From CAYJBP01 sp964368605 (GTDB lineage: Bacteria; Bacillota; Dehalobacteriia; UBA4068), in the NCBI GenBank assembly GCA_964368605.1, contig CAYJBP010000006.1, positions 1 through 44,330 on the forward strand: a DNA stretch of 44,330 nt. The letters are read 5' to 3'. Position 1 is the stretch's first letter. Each line of letters begins with the position of its first letter. The position numbers were made by a program, and so were the translations under genes. Shown in pieces: positions 8,315-16,596 of the stretch. Below the pieces are notes generated by a model. The model made no database searches and was not told the DNA's origin. It worked only from the letters and a program-made list of their open reading frames with translations.

Positions 8315-9667
8315 ATGAAGCTAACCTTAATTAAGCCGAATATTGGACGCAAGGGCCATAGCATGTATGTTGATGAAGGTCGAATGGAGCCTTTACAATT
8401 AGGCATTTTAGCTGCGCTTACCCCCACTGATATTGAAGTTGAACTTTTTGATGATAGAATGGAAGATATCCCCTATCATCAAAAAACAGATTTAGTTGCC
8501 ATTACCGTCGAAACATTTACCGCGCGCCGAGCTTATGAAATTTGCAGGGCTTATCAAGAGCAAGGGGTGCCGGTAATTATGGGCGGCATGCATATTACAC
8601 TAATCCCTGAAGAGGCTGCTAAAGTAGCAGATAGCATTATAATTGGCGATGCCGAAACAGTATGGCTACAAATGATTGAGGATGCTCGCAAGGGCTGTTT
8701 GCAAAAAATTTATCATGGCGAAGCAGCAGCTATCCCTCAACCAGGCATAATGCCGCGCCGTGATTTATTTCACAATAAAGGATATTTGCCGATTAGTCTC
8801 ATCCAATTTTCGCGCGGTTGCCACTATGCCTGTAGTTTTTGCGCATCTACTGCCTATTTCAAAGGGCAACATTTTTGCAGGCCGATTGATGAGGTGATTC
8901 GGGAAATTAAGGCGCAAAGTCGTAAACTTTTATTCTTTGTTGATGATAATATTGTAGCCGATAGAAATAAAGCTAAATCCCTGTTTAAAGCCCTAATTCC
9001 ACTTAAAATACATTGGGTAAGTCAAGCCAGCATCGATATGCTCGAAGATAAAGAATTAATGGAGTTAATGGTTAAAAGCGGCTGCTTGGGGCATGTAATA
9101 GGCTTTGAATCTTTAAATGCCGAAAATATAGACAATATGAATAAAAAAGCAAATGCACAAAAAGCCCATAATTTTTATCAAAAAGAAATTTCCCAGTTAA
9201 GAGCTTATGGGCTCCAAACTTGGGCGGCTTTTACGATAGGCCATGATGGCGATTCTGCTAATTCAATTGCCCAAACAGCTCAATTTGCCATTGATAATAA
9301 ATTTACATTTGCTGCCTTTAATATTCTAATGCCTTACCCAAACACCCCTCTTTATCAGCAGCTTAAAGCCGAAAATCGCCTGCTTTATGATGGCAAGTGG
9401 TGGTTGCATCCTAAATATCGCTTTAACTATGCGGCCTTTAAACCCAAAAATTTATCGGCTAATCAGTTAACAGAAGTATCATTTGCTTGTCGAGCCAATT
9501 TTAATAGTAAAAAATCAATTTTTTTAAGAGCTTTAGACTTAAAAACTAATATGCGCAGCCCCTATCGATTGCTTACTTATTTGCTTTATAATCCGCTGTT
9601 TAGGAAAGAAGTTTTTAAAAAGCAAGGTATGCAATTTGGTTTAGATATTAGTGATGAAAAGGAGTAA
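8315..9667 (+). CDS. B12-binding-type radical SAM protein, paralogue 3 (group B)
   Basis: 450 residues. The N-terminal B12-type domain (about 1-130) carries FDDRMEDI, VETFTARRAY and MGGMHITLIPEEA. The radical SAM cluster is Cys169, Cys173 and Cys176 (RGCHYACSFC), with VDDN and IGFESLN downstream and a GKWWLHPKY segment late in the protein. It starts 2 bases after the preceding stop behind an AGGAG site, so translation is coupled. It is closest to paralogues 2 and 5. The function is not known; the context points to tailoring of a small-molecule or lipid-like substrate together with the GH3 and GNAT-like enzymes. Confidence 0.87.
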   Translation: MKLTLIKPNIGRKGHSMYVDEGRMEPLQLGILAALTPTDIEVELFDDRMEDIPYHQKTDLVAITVETFTARRAYEICRAYQEQGVPVIMGGMHITLIPEEAAKVADSIIIGDAETVWLQMIEDARKGCLQKIYHGEAAAIPQPGIMPRRDLFHNKGYLPISLIQFSRGCHYACSFCASTAYFKGQHFCRPIDEVIREIKAQSRKLLFFVDDNIVADRNKAKSLFKALIPLKIHWVSQASIDMLEDKELMELMVKSGCLGHVIGFESLNAENIDNMNKKANAQKAHNFYQKEISQLRAYGLQTWAAFTIGHDGDSANSIAQTAQFAIDNKFTFAAFNILMPYPNTPLYQQLKAENRLLYDGKWWLHPKYRFNYAAFKPKNLSANQLTEVSFACRANFNSKKSIFLRALDLKTNMRSPYRLLTYLLYNPLFRKEVFKKQGMQFGLDISDEKE

Positions 9668-9671
9668 ATAA

Positions 9672-10376
9672 ATGCCGGGATTAAGTGGCAAAATATGTCC
9701 AATTAAGGAACTGCAATCATTAGAACAAAAACGTATGTATAATTTAATGACTACCTTTTATGACAATATTACTTGGGCTAATTTTACTAGCGATTTGCAA
9801 GATAAAGATTATTGCATAGTTCTGTATGATGATGCAGGAGTTATACAGGGCTTTTCTACGCAAAAAATCATTGAAATTTGTGTTGAAAATAAAAATGTCA
9901 AGGGGGTATTTTCTGGGGATACCATTGTCCATAAAGATTTTTGGCATACAAGCCATCCCCTATTTTCTATTTTTGCTAAATTTTTTGAAGAATATAGCCG
10001 TAATTATACTGAGTTTTACTGGTTCATTATCTGTAAAGGCTATAAAACCTATAAAATTTTACCAACATTTTTTAATAAATTTTATCCTAATTATCAAGAA
10101 GAAACTCCGCAAAATATGCAAAAAATAATAGATATTTTTGGACAAAATTACAGTGAAGATTTTAATTCAAAAACAGGGGTTATTGAGTATAGCTTGACCA
10201 AAGATAAATTAAAGGCTGGTATTGCCGATATTGGTAGCAATCAATTAAAAAACAAACATACTGCTTTTTTTGCAACTAAAAATCCCGGCCATATTTATGG
10301 TTATGACTTGATTTGTCTATGCAGTCTTAAAAAAGAAAACTTTTTGAAAAATAAGGTGAGTATACTATGGGGTTAA
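9672..10376 (+). CDS. Uncharacterised protein with a likely GNAT-type acyltransferase fold
   Basis: 234 residues, soluble, with no signal peptide. The middle block (about 76-135: FSGDTIVHKDFW, then FYWFIICKGYKTYKILPTFF, then FYPNY) resembles a group of uncharacterised bacterial proteins that I would place near the GNAT N-acyltransferases. I see no confident acetyl-CoA pyrophosphate loop (R/QxxGxG/A), so catalytic activity is not assured. A clear AAGGAG site precedes the ATG. It starts 4 bases after paralogue 3, and its last 10 bases overlap the GH3 gene, tying the two products together by translational coupling. Confidence 0.65.
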   Translation: MPGLSGKICPIKELQSLEQKRMYNLMTTFYDNITWANFTSDLQDKDYCIVLYDDAGVIQGFSTQKIIEICVENKNVKGVFSGDTIVHKDFWHTSHPLFSIFAKFFEEYSRNYTEFYWFIICKGYKTYKILPTFFNKFYPNYQEETPQNMQKIIDIFGQNYSEDFNSKTGVIEYSLTKDKLKAGIADIGSNQLKNKHTAFFATKNPGHIYGYDLICLCSLKKENFLKNKVSILWG

Positions 10377-11971
10377 TGATCAAGCTAGCTAATCGCCTTT
10401 TAGCAGCCTTTTATCATAAAGAAGCTCGGCAATTTATGGCTGATTTAGTAAAAATCGAACAAGTTCAAGAGCAATTATTATTAGAAATTTTGACAATGAA
10501 TAAGGATACTGAATATGGTCGAAAATATAATTTTGCCAAGATAAAAAATATTGCTCAATTTAGGGCTAATGTGCCTATTAGCAGCTATACCGACTATTTG
10601 CCTTATATTGAGCTGCAAAAATCGGGCCGGAATAATATTTTAACCGATGAAAAAGTAAAAATGTTCGAGCTAAGTGGTGGATCCAGCGGTTCTTGCAAGC
10701 TTATTCCTTATACCTTAAGCCTAAAGCAGCAATTTTTGGCTGGTATTAAACCATGGATATATCAACTATATAAAACATATCCCCAGCTAAAAGATGGTAA
10801 AAGCTATTGGTCAATTACCCCACCCGCCATAGAAAAGCATTATACAGAAGGCGGCATAGCGATTGGTTTTGAAGATGATACAGCCTATTTTGGCAAATTC
10901 GAGCAATTCTTGACTAATTTACTATTTATTCGTGCGAAAAACATAGATTTTGGTGATACTACTGAACAGTTTTATCAAAAAACAGCTCTTGCCCTTTTAA
11001 GTGATTGCAATTTAGCATTGATTTCGGTTTGGAATCCAAGTTATTTGTTAATTTTGCTCGACTATATCTCTAAAAATCAACAAGAATTATTAATATTACT
11101 TCCTCCAAAACGTCGTCAAGAAATTGCTCAATACCTTAAAGATGACCAATTTCACTTAATCTGGCCCAAACTTAGCCTAATTAGTTGCTGGGCAGACCAT
11201 TTAGCTTGCGAAAGCTATCAAAAATTACAAAAAATGCTGCCTGATATCAATTTTCAACCTAAAGGAATTTTAGCTACCGAGGCTTTTATTAGCCTGCCCT
11301 ATCGCCAAACTGGTTTTTCTATTTTAAGCTATAAATCACACTTTTTTGAGTTTATCGATGTTGTAACAAATAAAATACATATTTATACAGAATTAAAATT
11401 GCATCAAAAATACGAAATTATTTTTACTACCGGTGGAGGTTTTTATCGTTACCGCATCAATGACTGCGTTTTGGTTGCCGACTTAAGCGAAGAAGGATTA
11501 CCGCTATTGCAGTTTTGTGGTAAAACCGATAAAACTGCCGACTATCATGGCGAAAAATTAAATGAGTTATTTATTGCCCATATTTTAGAGCAAATTAACA
11601 CTCAGGAAAATGCTTCTACTAATTATAATTTAGCTAATCGCTTTAAGCTTTTTGCTTATCAAGATCAAGCTTATATTTTATTTTTGGCTAATTGCAAATA
11701 TGCACAAAAAGCCGACTATTATTTACTGGCAAATCAACTGGAAGAGCATTTACTTGCATCATATCATTATCGATTATGCCGTCGCCTAGGCCAATTGCAA
11801 GCATCTCAAATTTGCCTGATTGAAGGCGATTATCAGCAGGATTATATTAACTTTTACCAGGCAAAAGGCCGTAAATTAGGCGATATAAAGCCCGAGCTTT
11901 TATCTTTAGAAACCAATTGGATTAATACTTTTAAGATTATAGGCACTTTTAAAGCAAATACCACTAATTAA
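10367..11971 (+). CDS. GH3-family acyl-acid amido synthetase-like enzyme
   Basis: 534 residues matching the GH3 branch of the adenylate-forming (ANL) superfamily. Plant members activate a carboxylic acid with ATP and join it to an amino acid. Visible family signatures are the nucleotide loop SGGSSGSCKLIP (from residue 103), the EGGIAIGF stretch, the TEAF/SLPY region, and the C-terminal block YEIIFTTGGGFYRYRINDCV followed by FCGKTDKTADYHGEKL, which parallels the plant YRYR...GEKL region. The start is ATG 10367, with AAGGTGAG upstream and a 10-base overlap with the preceding gene. Bacterial members are poorly characterised, so amide formation is inferred; a thioester or other acyl product is possible. 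Confidence 0.85.
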   Translation: MGLMIKLANRLLAAFYHKEARQFMADLVKIEQVQEQLLLEILTMNKDTEYGRKYNFAKIKNIAQFRANVPISSYTDYLPYIELQKSGRNNILTDEKVKMFELSGGSSGSCKLIPYTLSLKQQFLAGIKPWIYQLYKTYPQLKDGKSYWSITPPAIEKHYTEGGIAIGFEDDTAYFGKFEQFLTNLLFIRAKNIDFGDTTEQFYQKTALALLSDCNLALISVWNPSYLLILLDYISKNQQELLILLPPKRRQEIAQYLKDDQFHLIWPKLSLISCWADHLACESYQKLQKMLPDINFQPKGILATEAFISLPYRQTGFSILSYKSHFFEFIDVVTNKIHIYTELKLHQKYEIIFTTGGGFYRYRINDCVLVADLSEEGLPLLQFCGKTDKTADYHGEKLNELFIAHILEQINTQENASTNYNLANRFKLFAYQDQAYILFLANCKYAQKADYYLLANQLEEHLLASYHYRLCRRLGQLQASQICLIEGDYQQDYINFYQAKGRKLGDIKPELLSLETNWINTFKIIGTFKANTTN

Positions 11972-11992
11972 GCCCCCAAGAAAGGTAAATTT

Positions 11993-13327
11993 ATGAGAAT
12001 TGCCCTGCTAGCCCCTGCCGGTGCCATGCATCGTTATAATGGATCTTTTGCAAAAACATTACAATACGCCCCTTTAACATTAACCACTTTAGCTGCGCTT
12101 ATCCCAGCCGAGCTAAATGCCGAGGTACTTATTTATGATGAAACAGTCGGGCCAATTCCCCTTGATTTGGAGGCCGATTTAATTGGCATCACTTGCATTA
12201 CCGGCACCGCTCCCCGTTGCTATGCCTTTGCCGATTATTTTCGCCAAAAGGGCATGCCGGTGGTTTTGGGCGGCGTGCACCCCTCCCTAATGCCTAAAGA
12301 GGCTAAATTGCATGCCAGTTCCGTAATGGTGGGATTTAGCGAACAAACTTTTCCGCAAATGATTAGGGATTTTGCTGCCCAAAATTTACAACCCTTTTAT
12401 TATCAAAACGAGGACTATACCATTGCCGCTAAACCAGAGCCATTACGCCATCTATTAAAAAAACGCAGCTATATTACCACAAATACGGCAGAGGTAATTC
12501 GTGGTTGCGCACACCCTTGTACATTCTGCGCATATCCTGCTGCCTTTGGACGCCGTGTTTTTCCACGGCCAATAGCAGAAGTTATCAATGAAATAGCCAA
12601 TTTACCGGGCAAGATAATTGTCTTTCCCGATGTCAATTTAATTGCAGATTTGGAATATGCCAAATTATTTTTTAAAGCATTAATCCCCTTAAAAAAATAT
12701 TGGCTGGGCTTGGTTACATCAACAGTCGGCCTAGACGACCAATTGATAGAACTATTTCGAAAAAGCGGCTGCAAAGGGCTATTGATTGGCTTTGAATCTA
12801 TTATCAACGAAAGCCAAAACTATATGCGTAAGGTTAGTAATAAGTTTTTGGATTATCAAGAGTTGATGAATAAACTGCATGAAGCCGGGATACTGGTGCA
12901 GGGCTGTTTTGCTTTTGGTGGTGATGATGAGGACGCTTCGGTTTTTGATCAAACATTGGAATTAGTTACCAAAACTAAAATCGACTTGCCACGCTATAGC
13001 ATTTTAACACCTTTTCCTAAAACAGAACTTTATGCCTCTTTAGCTGCCCAAAAGCGAATTATTAAACATAATTGGGCGCTTTATGATGTAGAGCATATTG
13101 TTTTTAAGCCGGCCAAAATGAGCGAGGATCAATTAATGGCAGGAATTACCCATTGTTTTAAGGAAACTTATAAAAATGACAATATTTTTAAGCGCCTCGC
13201 CCCCTTTAGGCATAGCCCCTGGTTATCTTTACCCCTAAATTGGGGCTATAAGCGCTATGCTTTAAAGTATGATTATTTTAACGATCATATAATGTGCGAT
13301 AACTCCGATATTCCTGATGAGGTATAA
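11993..13327 (+). CDS. B12-binding-type radical SAM protein, paralogue 4 (group A)
   Basis: 444 residues. The N-terminus MRIALLAPAGAMHRYNGSFA followed by LTLTTLAALIPAELNAEV aligns with paralogue 1 (SLTLPTLASLIPKDLNAQI), marking these two as a pair. The B12-type domain has VVLGGVHPSLMPKEA. The iron-sulfur cysteines are Cys172, Cys176 and Cys179 (RGCAHPCTFC), followed by PDVN and IGFES. An extra Cys68/Cys76 pair occurs in the N-terminal domain. An AAAGG site precedes the ATG, 21 bases after GH3. Its position directly behind GH3 suggests the same pathway. Confidence 0.86.
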   Translation: MRIALLAPAGAMHRYNGSFAKTLQYAPLTLTTLAALIPAELNAEVLIYDETVGPIPLDLEADLIGITCITGTAPRCYAFADYFRQKGMPVVLGGVHPSLMPKEAKLHASSVMVGFSEQTFPQMIRDFAAQNLQPFYYQNEDYTIAAKPEPLRHLLKKRSYITTNTAEVIRGCAHPCTFCAYPAAFGRRVFPRPIAEVINEIANLPGKIIVFPDVNLIADLEYAKLFFKALIPLKKYWLGLVTSTVGLDDQLIELFRKSGCKGLLIGFESIINESQNYMRKVSNKFLDYQELMNKLHEAGILVQGCFAFGGDDEDASVFDQTLELVTKTKIDLPRYSILTPFPKTELYASLAAQKRIIKHNWALYDVEHIVFKPAKMSEDQLMAGITHCFKETYKNDNIFKRLAPFRHSPWLSLPLNWGYKRYALKYDYFNDHIMCDNSDIPDEV

Positions 13328-13328
13328 T

Positions 13329-14654
13329 ATGAATATTAGCTTAATTTTGCCGGCCATTGGCAAAAAAATTGGTCAAAAATATATTGGAACCTGGAAAATG
13401 GAGCCCCTAACCATAGCCGTGTTAAAATCATTAATTCCACCGCAACATAATGTCTGTTTTTTTGATGATAGAATTGAATTAATAGACTATCAACAGCCCA
13501 CCGACTTGGTATTGATAACGGTAGAAACTTATACGGCCAAGCGAGCTTATCAGATTGCAGCTCAATACCGACAACAGGGAGTAAAGGTTGTTTTGGGTGG
13601 TTATCATGTAACTTTATTGCCAAAAGAGGCCGAAGTTCATGCCGATGCCATCATTTGCGGCAATGCCGAAGGGGTTATGGATCAAATTTTAAGCGATTTT
13701 GAGCAAAATAAGCTTAAAAAAAGATATACAGGCTCTACTTTATATACAAATGTGCTGCCCGATCATTCGATTTATCAAAATAAAAAGTATTTGCCGGTCT
13801 CTTTAGTAGAAACAGGGCGTGGTTGTTGCCATAATTGCGAATTTTGCGCCATTGCCTCGTATTATAATTGCCAATATTTTAAACGCCCCATTGCCGATAT
13901 TAAGGCAGATATCAATCTGCATCGTCACAAATATTATTTTTTAGCGGACGATAATTTGTTGGCCGATAAAAGCCACTTATTAGAATTATTACCAATTTTA
14001 AAAGAAGCCGGTATTAAATGGGCAGGCCAGGGCACTTTGGCAATGGCTAAAGACCCCAAATTGCTAAAAATGATGAAAGATAGCGGTTGCGAGCTGATTT
14101 TAATCGGTTTTGAGAGCTTAAACCCCAATAATTTGGCGCAAATGCATAAAAAAGTGGATATTGACCATCGTGACGAATTGGTTGAGCGTATTCACCAGGC
14201 CGGCTTGGGCATTTATGCAACTTTTATTTTTGGATATGATTTTGATGACGAAGATACGGTATGGGCTGCTTTAAATTTTGCCGAAAAGCATAAATTTTAT
14301 ACGGCTGCATTTAATCATCTCTTGCCTTTTCCGGGCACCGGGCTTTATCAGCGGCTAAAGGATGAGCAGCGGCTTATATATGATAAATGGTGGTTAGCCG
14401 ATGATTATCACTATGGCCAGCTGGCCTTTAAACCTCAAAAAATTAGTGCTGAGGCTTTAAGTGCAGCCTGCTTAAATGCGCGGCGCGAGTTTTCGAAAAT
14501 TAATAATGTATTGCCTCGCGGCTTGCAAGCTATGAGCCATGCCAGCTTAGGTATTTGGTCTTTATTTTGGGGCATGAATTTACGTATTGGCGAAGAAGTT
14601 GAGCAAAAAATGGCGATTCCGATTGGAGAAAATTTAGATGAATTACCCAAGTAA
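13329..14654 (+). CDS. B12-binding-type radical SAM protein, paralogue 5 (group B)
   Basis: 441 residues from ATG 13329. A longer version from ATG 13317 would overlap the previous gene, but the GAGG site at about 13319-13322 fits the second ATG. The N-terminal domain has FFDDRIELI, VETYTAKRAY and LGGYHVTLLPKEA. The radical SAM cysteines are Cys166, Cys170 and Cys173 (RGCCHNCEFC, with an extra adjacent Cys167), followed by ADDN and IGFESLN, then a DKWWLADDYHYG segment like those of paralogues 2 and 3. Its 3' end overlaps the next gene by 17 bases. Confidence 0.86.
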   Translation: MNISLILPAIGKKIGQKYIGTWKMEPLTIAVLKSLIPPQHNVCFFDDRIELIDYQQPTDLVLITVETYTAKRAYQIAAQYRQQGVKVVLGGYHVTLLPKEAEVHADAIICGNAEGVMDQILSDFEQNKLKKRYTGSTLYTNVLPDHSIYQNKKYLPVSLVETGRGCCHNCEFCAIASYYNCQYFKRPIADIKADINLHRHKYYFLADDNLLADKSHLLELLPILKEAGIKWAGQGTLAMAKDPKLLKMMKDSGCELILIGFESLNPNNLAQMHKKVDIDHRDELVERIHQAGLGIYATFIFGYDFDDEDTVWAALNFAEKHKFYTAAFNHLLPFPGTGLYQRLKDEQRLIYDKWWLADDYHYGQLAFKPQKISAEALSAACLNARREFSKINNVLPRGLQAMSHASLGIWSLFWGMNLRIGEEVEQKMAIPIGENLDELPK

Positions 14655-15708
14655 ATTTAGGGATCGCTATTTATTTAGCCAAGCTAAGGAACAAGATAAT
14701 CGAGAAATTGCCGCCCTTTTTGCCGAGCAGAATTTTGATGGCAAAATTTGCTTGCAAATTTTACGTGGTAATCAACCGCTAAATAGCCTAAATAACGAGG
14801 GTGACCGGCTGATTTGCCTAGTTGTGCGTGATTGTAAGGCTAATAATCGCCTAATTGGCCTGGGGATTGTGCTTATCCGCCAAGGCTATCTTAATGGTAA
14901 AATTTGTAAAGTTGGCTACTTAAACTCACTAAAATTGGCGGCCGATTATCAGCTGCAATTTTTGGGGATTGCGCAGGCTTATCAATGGATATATGCTGCA
15001 GTTAATGACCCTGATATCTATTATTATACTACTATTTTGAACGAAAATTTATATGTTCAAAAAATGCTGGAAAAGCGGCGTAAAAATATGCCGCATTATC
15101 ATTTTTTAAATCATTATCATAGCCTTATTTTCAAATGTGGTGGCAAAATAAAGGAAAATACCTATTTAAAGGTGAAACCTATTAACGGAGAAATTGCCAA
15201 TCTTTTTTATCAAGATAAGGTAACTAAGCAGCAATTTGCACCTGCATCGCTTAGTCAAAACCATTTACAATATGGCCATTATTATGGGCTATATCGTCAG
15301 GGGCAATTAATTGCTTGTGCCACCATTTGCAAGCAAAACTCAAGCAAGCAGTATTTAATTAAAGGCTATCGTGGCTGGTATCGGGCTTTGCCTTATTTGC
15401 CTACCGAGCTTTTTGGTTATCCGGGCTTTCCAAAGCCTAATCAGGTTCTTGATTTGGCGGCAGCCGCCCTATATTTTGAGCCACAAACTACAAATGAAGA
15501 ATTAAGCTATTTTTGGCAAGCTATTTGTACCGATTATCAAAATGCCAAGCTGCTTACAGTGGGCTTAAGTGCTGATAGTCGCCTTTATAATTCCTTAAGC
15601 AAAATCAAACATATTAGCTATTTAAGCAGGCTTTATCAGGTAAATTTTGGCCCTAATCAGCTTTTAGATTCCGACCAGTTATTTGATATTGATATCTCGT
15701 TTTTATAG
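14638..15708 (+). CDS. GNAT-family N-acyltransferase-like protein
   Basis: 356 residues that look like two linked GNAT-type halves. The first half contains a GxxxGIGIV-like strand (LIGLGIVLI), GYLNSLKLAADYQ and the stretch YYYTTILNENLYVQKML leading to MPHYHFL, a combination I associate with uncharacterised bacterial proteins annotated as GNAT N-acetyltransferases. The second half (about 175-350) includes a GQLIACATI strand and ends in a C-terminal strand-helix region. The acyl donor and acceptor are unknown. It overlaps paralogue 5 by 17 bases and is followed by the C26 hydrolase, so it belongs to the operon. An N-acyl transfer role beside GH3 would fit assembly of an acylated or amidated product, but this is inference. 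Confidence 0.72.
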   Translation: MNYPSKFRDRYLFSQAKEQDNREIAALFAEQNFDGKICLQILRGNQPLNSLNNEGDRLICLVVRDCKANNRLIGLGIVLIRQGYLNGKICKVGYLNSLKLAADYQLQFLGIAQAYQWIYAAVNDPDIYYYTTILNENLYVQKMLEKRRKNMPHYHFLNHYHSLIFKCGGKIKENTYLKVKPINGEIANLFYQDKVTKQQFAPASLSQNHLQYGHYYGLYRQGQLIACATICKQNSSKQYLIKGYRGWYRALPYLPTELFGYPGFPKPNQVLDLAAAALYFEPQTTNEELSYFWQAICTDYQNAKLLTVGLSADSRLYNSLSKIKHISYLSRLYQVNFGPNQLLDSDQLFDIDISFL

Positions 15709-15739
15709 ACATACTAAAACTGAATTGGGAGTGATTTTT

Positions 15740-16483
15740 ATGAAAAAGCCAATTATCGGCATTACCTGTAATTATACCTATGATGATAAAACCCCTTGCC
15801 AAGAGGGCATTGGGGCAAGAGGCCAACAATGGCAGCTTTTGGCCGATGATTATATCACATCGGTAGCTTTAGCCGGCGGTATTCCGCTTTTAATCCCGGC
15901 CTTGGACAACCCGGAGCCTGCCTTGGCTGCGCTTGATATAATCGATGGCCTATTGCTTTCCGGCGGTAATGATCTTAATCCTAATTTATATCAAGAGCAT
16001 CCTCATTCTAATTTAGGAGGAATAAGCCCCAAGCGAGATATTACCGAGCTAGAGCTGTTTAAAAAGGCTTTTGAGCAGCTAAAGTTACCGATTTTAGGGA
16101 TTTGCCGCGGTACTCAAGTTATAAATGTGGCCTTAGGTGGTAGCCTAGAGCAGCATATACCCAGCAATTATCAAGAAAGCCATTCCTTATTTATGTTCCC
16201 GCGTGAGCTGGAAGCGCATCGAATAACTATTGATCAAGATAGCCTGCTCTACCCTATCTTGGGCAAAGATGCCGGTGTTAATTCTTTTCATCATCAGGCG
16301 GTAAAAGAGGTTGCCCCCGGCCTAAAGGTAAGCGCCAAATCGCCGGCAGGTATCGTGGAAGCGATTGAGCTAAAAGAAAAAGGGTTTTTATTGGGGGTAC
16401 AATGGCATCCGGAAATGATGGCTGCCCAAAGCCCCAAACAATTACAAATCATCAAATTACTAATTGAAGCAGCAAAAAAATAA
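15740..16483 (+). CDS. Peptidase C26 / gamma-glutamyl-GABA hydrolase-like protein
   Basis: 247 residues of the class I glutamine amidotransferase fold, PuuD-like. Relatives cleave gamma-glutamyl amides. The nucleophile is Cys122 in GICRGTQ; the His223/Glu225 pair is in QWHPE; the early block DGLLLSGGNDLNP (about 69-81) is typical. The frame opens upstream at 15683, inside the preceding gene. I chose ATG 15740 because MKKPIIGIT is the family start and a GGGAG site precedes it. It is the last gene before the operon terminator. In this setting it could remove a gamma-glutamyl protecting group or cleave an amide made by GH3; it could also be a housekeeping enzyme carried along. Confidence 0.88.
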   Translation: MKKPIIGITCNYTYDDKTPCQEGIGARGQQWQLLADDYITSVALAGGIPLLIPALDNPEPALAALDIIDGLLLSGGNDLNPNLYQEHPHSNLGGISPKRDITELELFKKAFEQLKLPILGICRGTQVINVALGGSLEQHIPSNYQESHSLFMFPRELEAHRITIDQDSLLYPILGKDAGVNSFHHQAVKEVAPGLKVSAKSPAGIVEAIELKEKGFLLGVQWHPEMMAAQSPKQLQIIKLLIEAAKK

Positions 16484-16487
16484 AAAG

Positions 16488-16531
16488 AGGTGCTGTCGCA
16501 AAAAAGAGCGACAGCACCTTAAAGTTTTTTT
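16488..16531 (+). terminator. Rho-independent terminator of the radical SAM/GH3 operon
   Basis: Perfect 12-bp arms (16488-16499 and 16508-16519, AGGTGCTGTCGC and its complement) with an A-rich loop, then TAAAG and seven T. It begins 5 bases after the stop codon of the last gene. It is also the first half of a recurring bipartite element. Confidence 0.88.
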
Positions 16532-16558
16532 GATTCTTTTTTTACAAAAAAAGAATCA
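16531..16558. repeat. AT-rich perfect hairpin, second half of bipartite element (copy A)
   Basis: 13-bp arms (TGATTCTTTTTTT at 16531-16543 and its complement at 16546-16558) around a 2-base loop, directly after the terminator T-tract. In the opposite direction it lies just past the end of livM and may also serve as that operon's 3' boundary. Copies with the same layout but different arm sequence occur near 23984, 42073 and 44268. Confidence 0.7.
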
Positions 16559-16596
16559 TATTTTAACCTCAAAGGCAAATAAAATCCGATAAAGCA

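Noticed and set aside
12469..12807. A 112-codon minus-strand frame opposite radical SAM paralogue 4
   Set aside because: Antisense to conserved radical SAM core, no ribosome site, no family resemblance.
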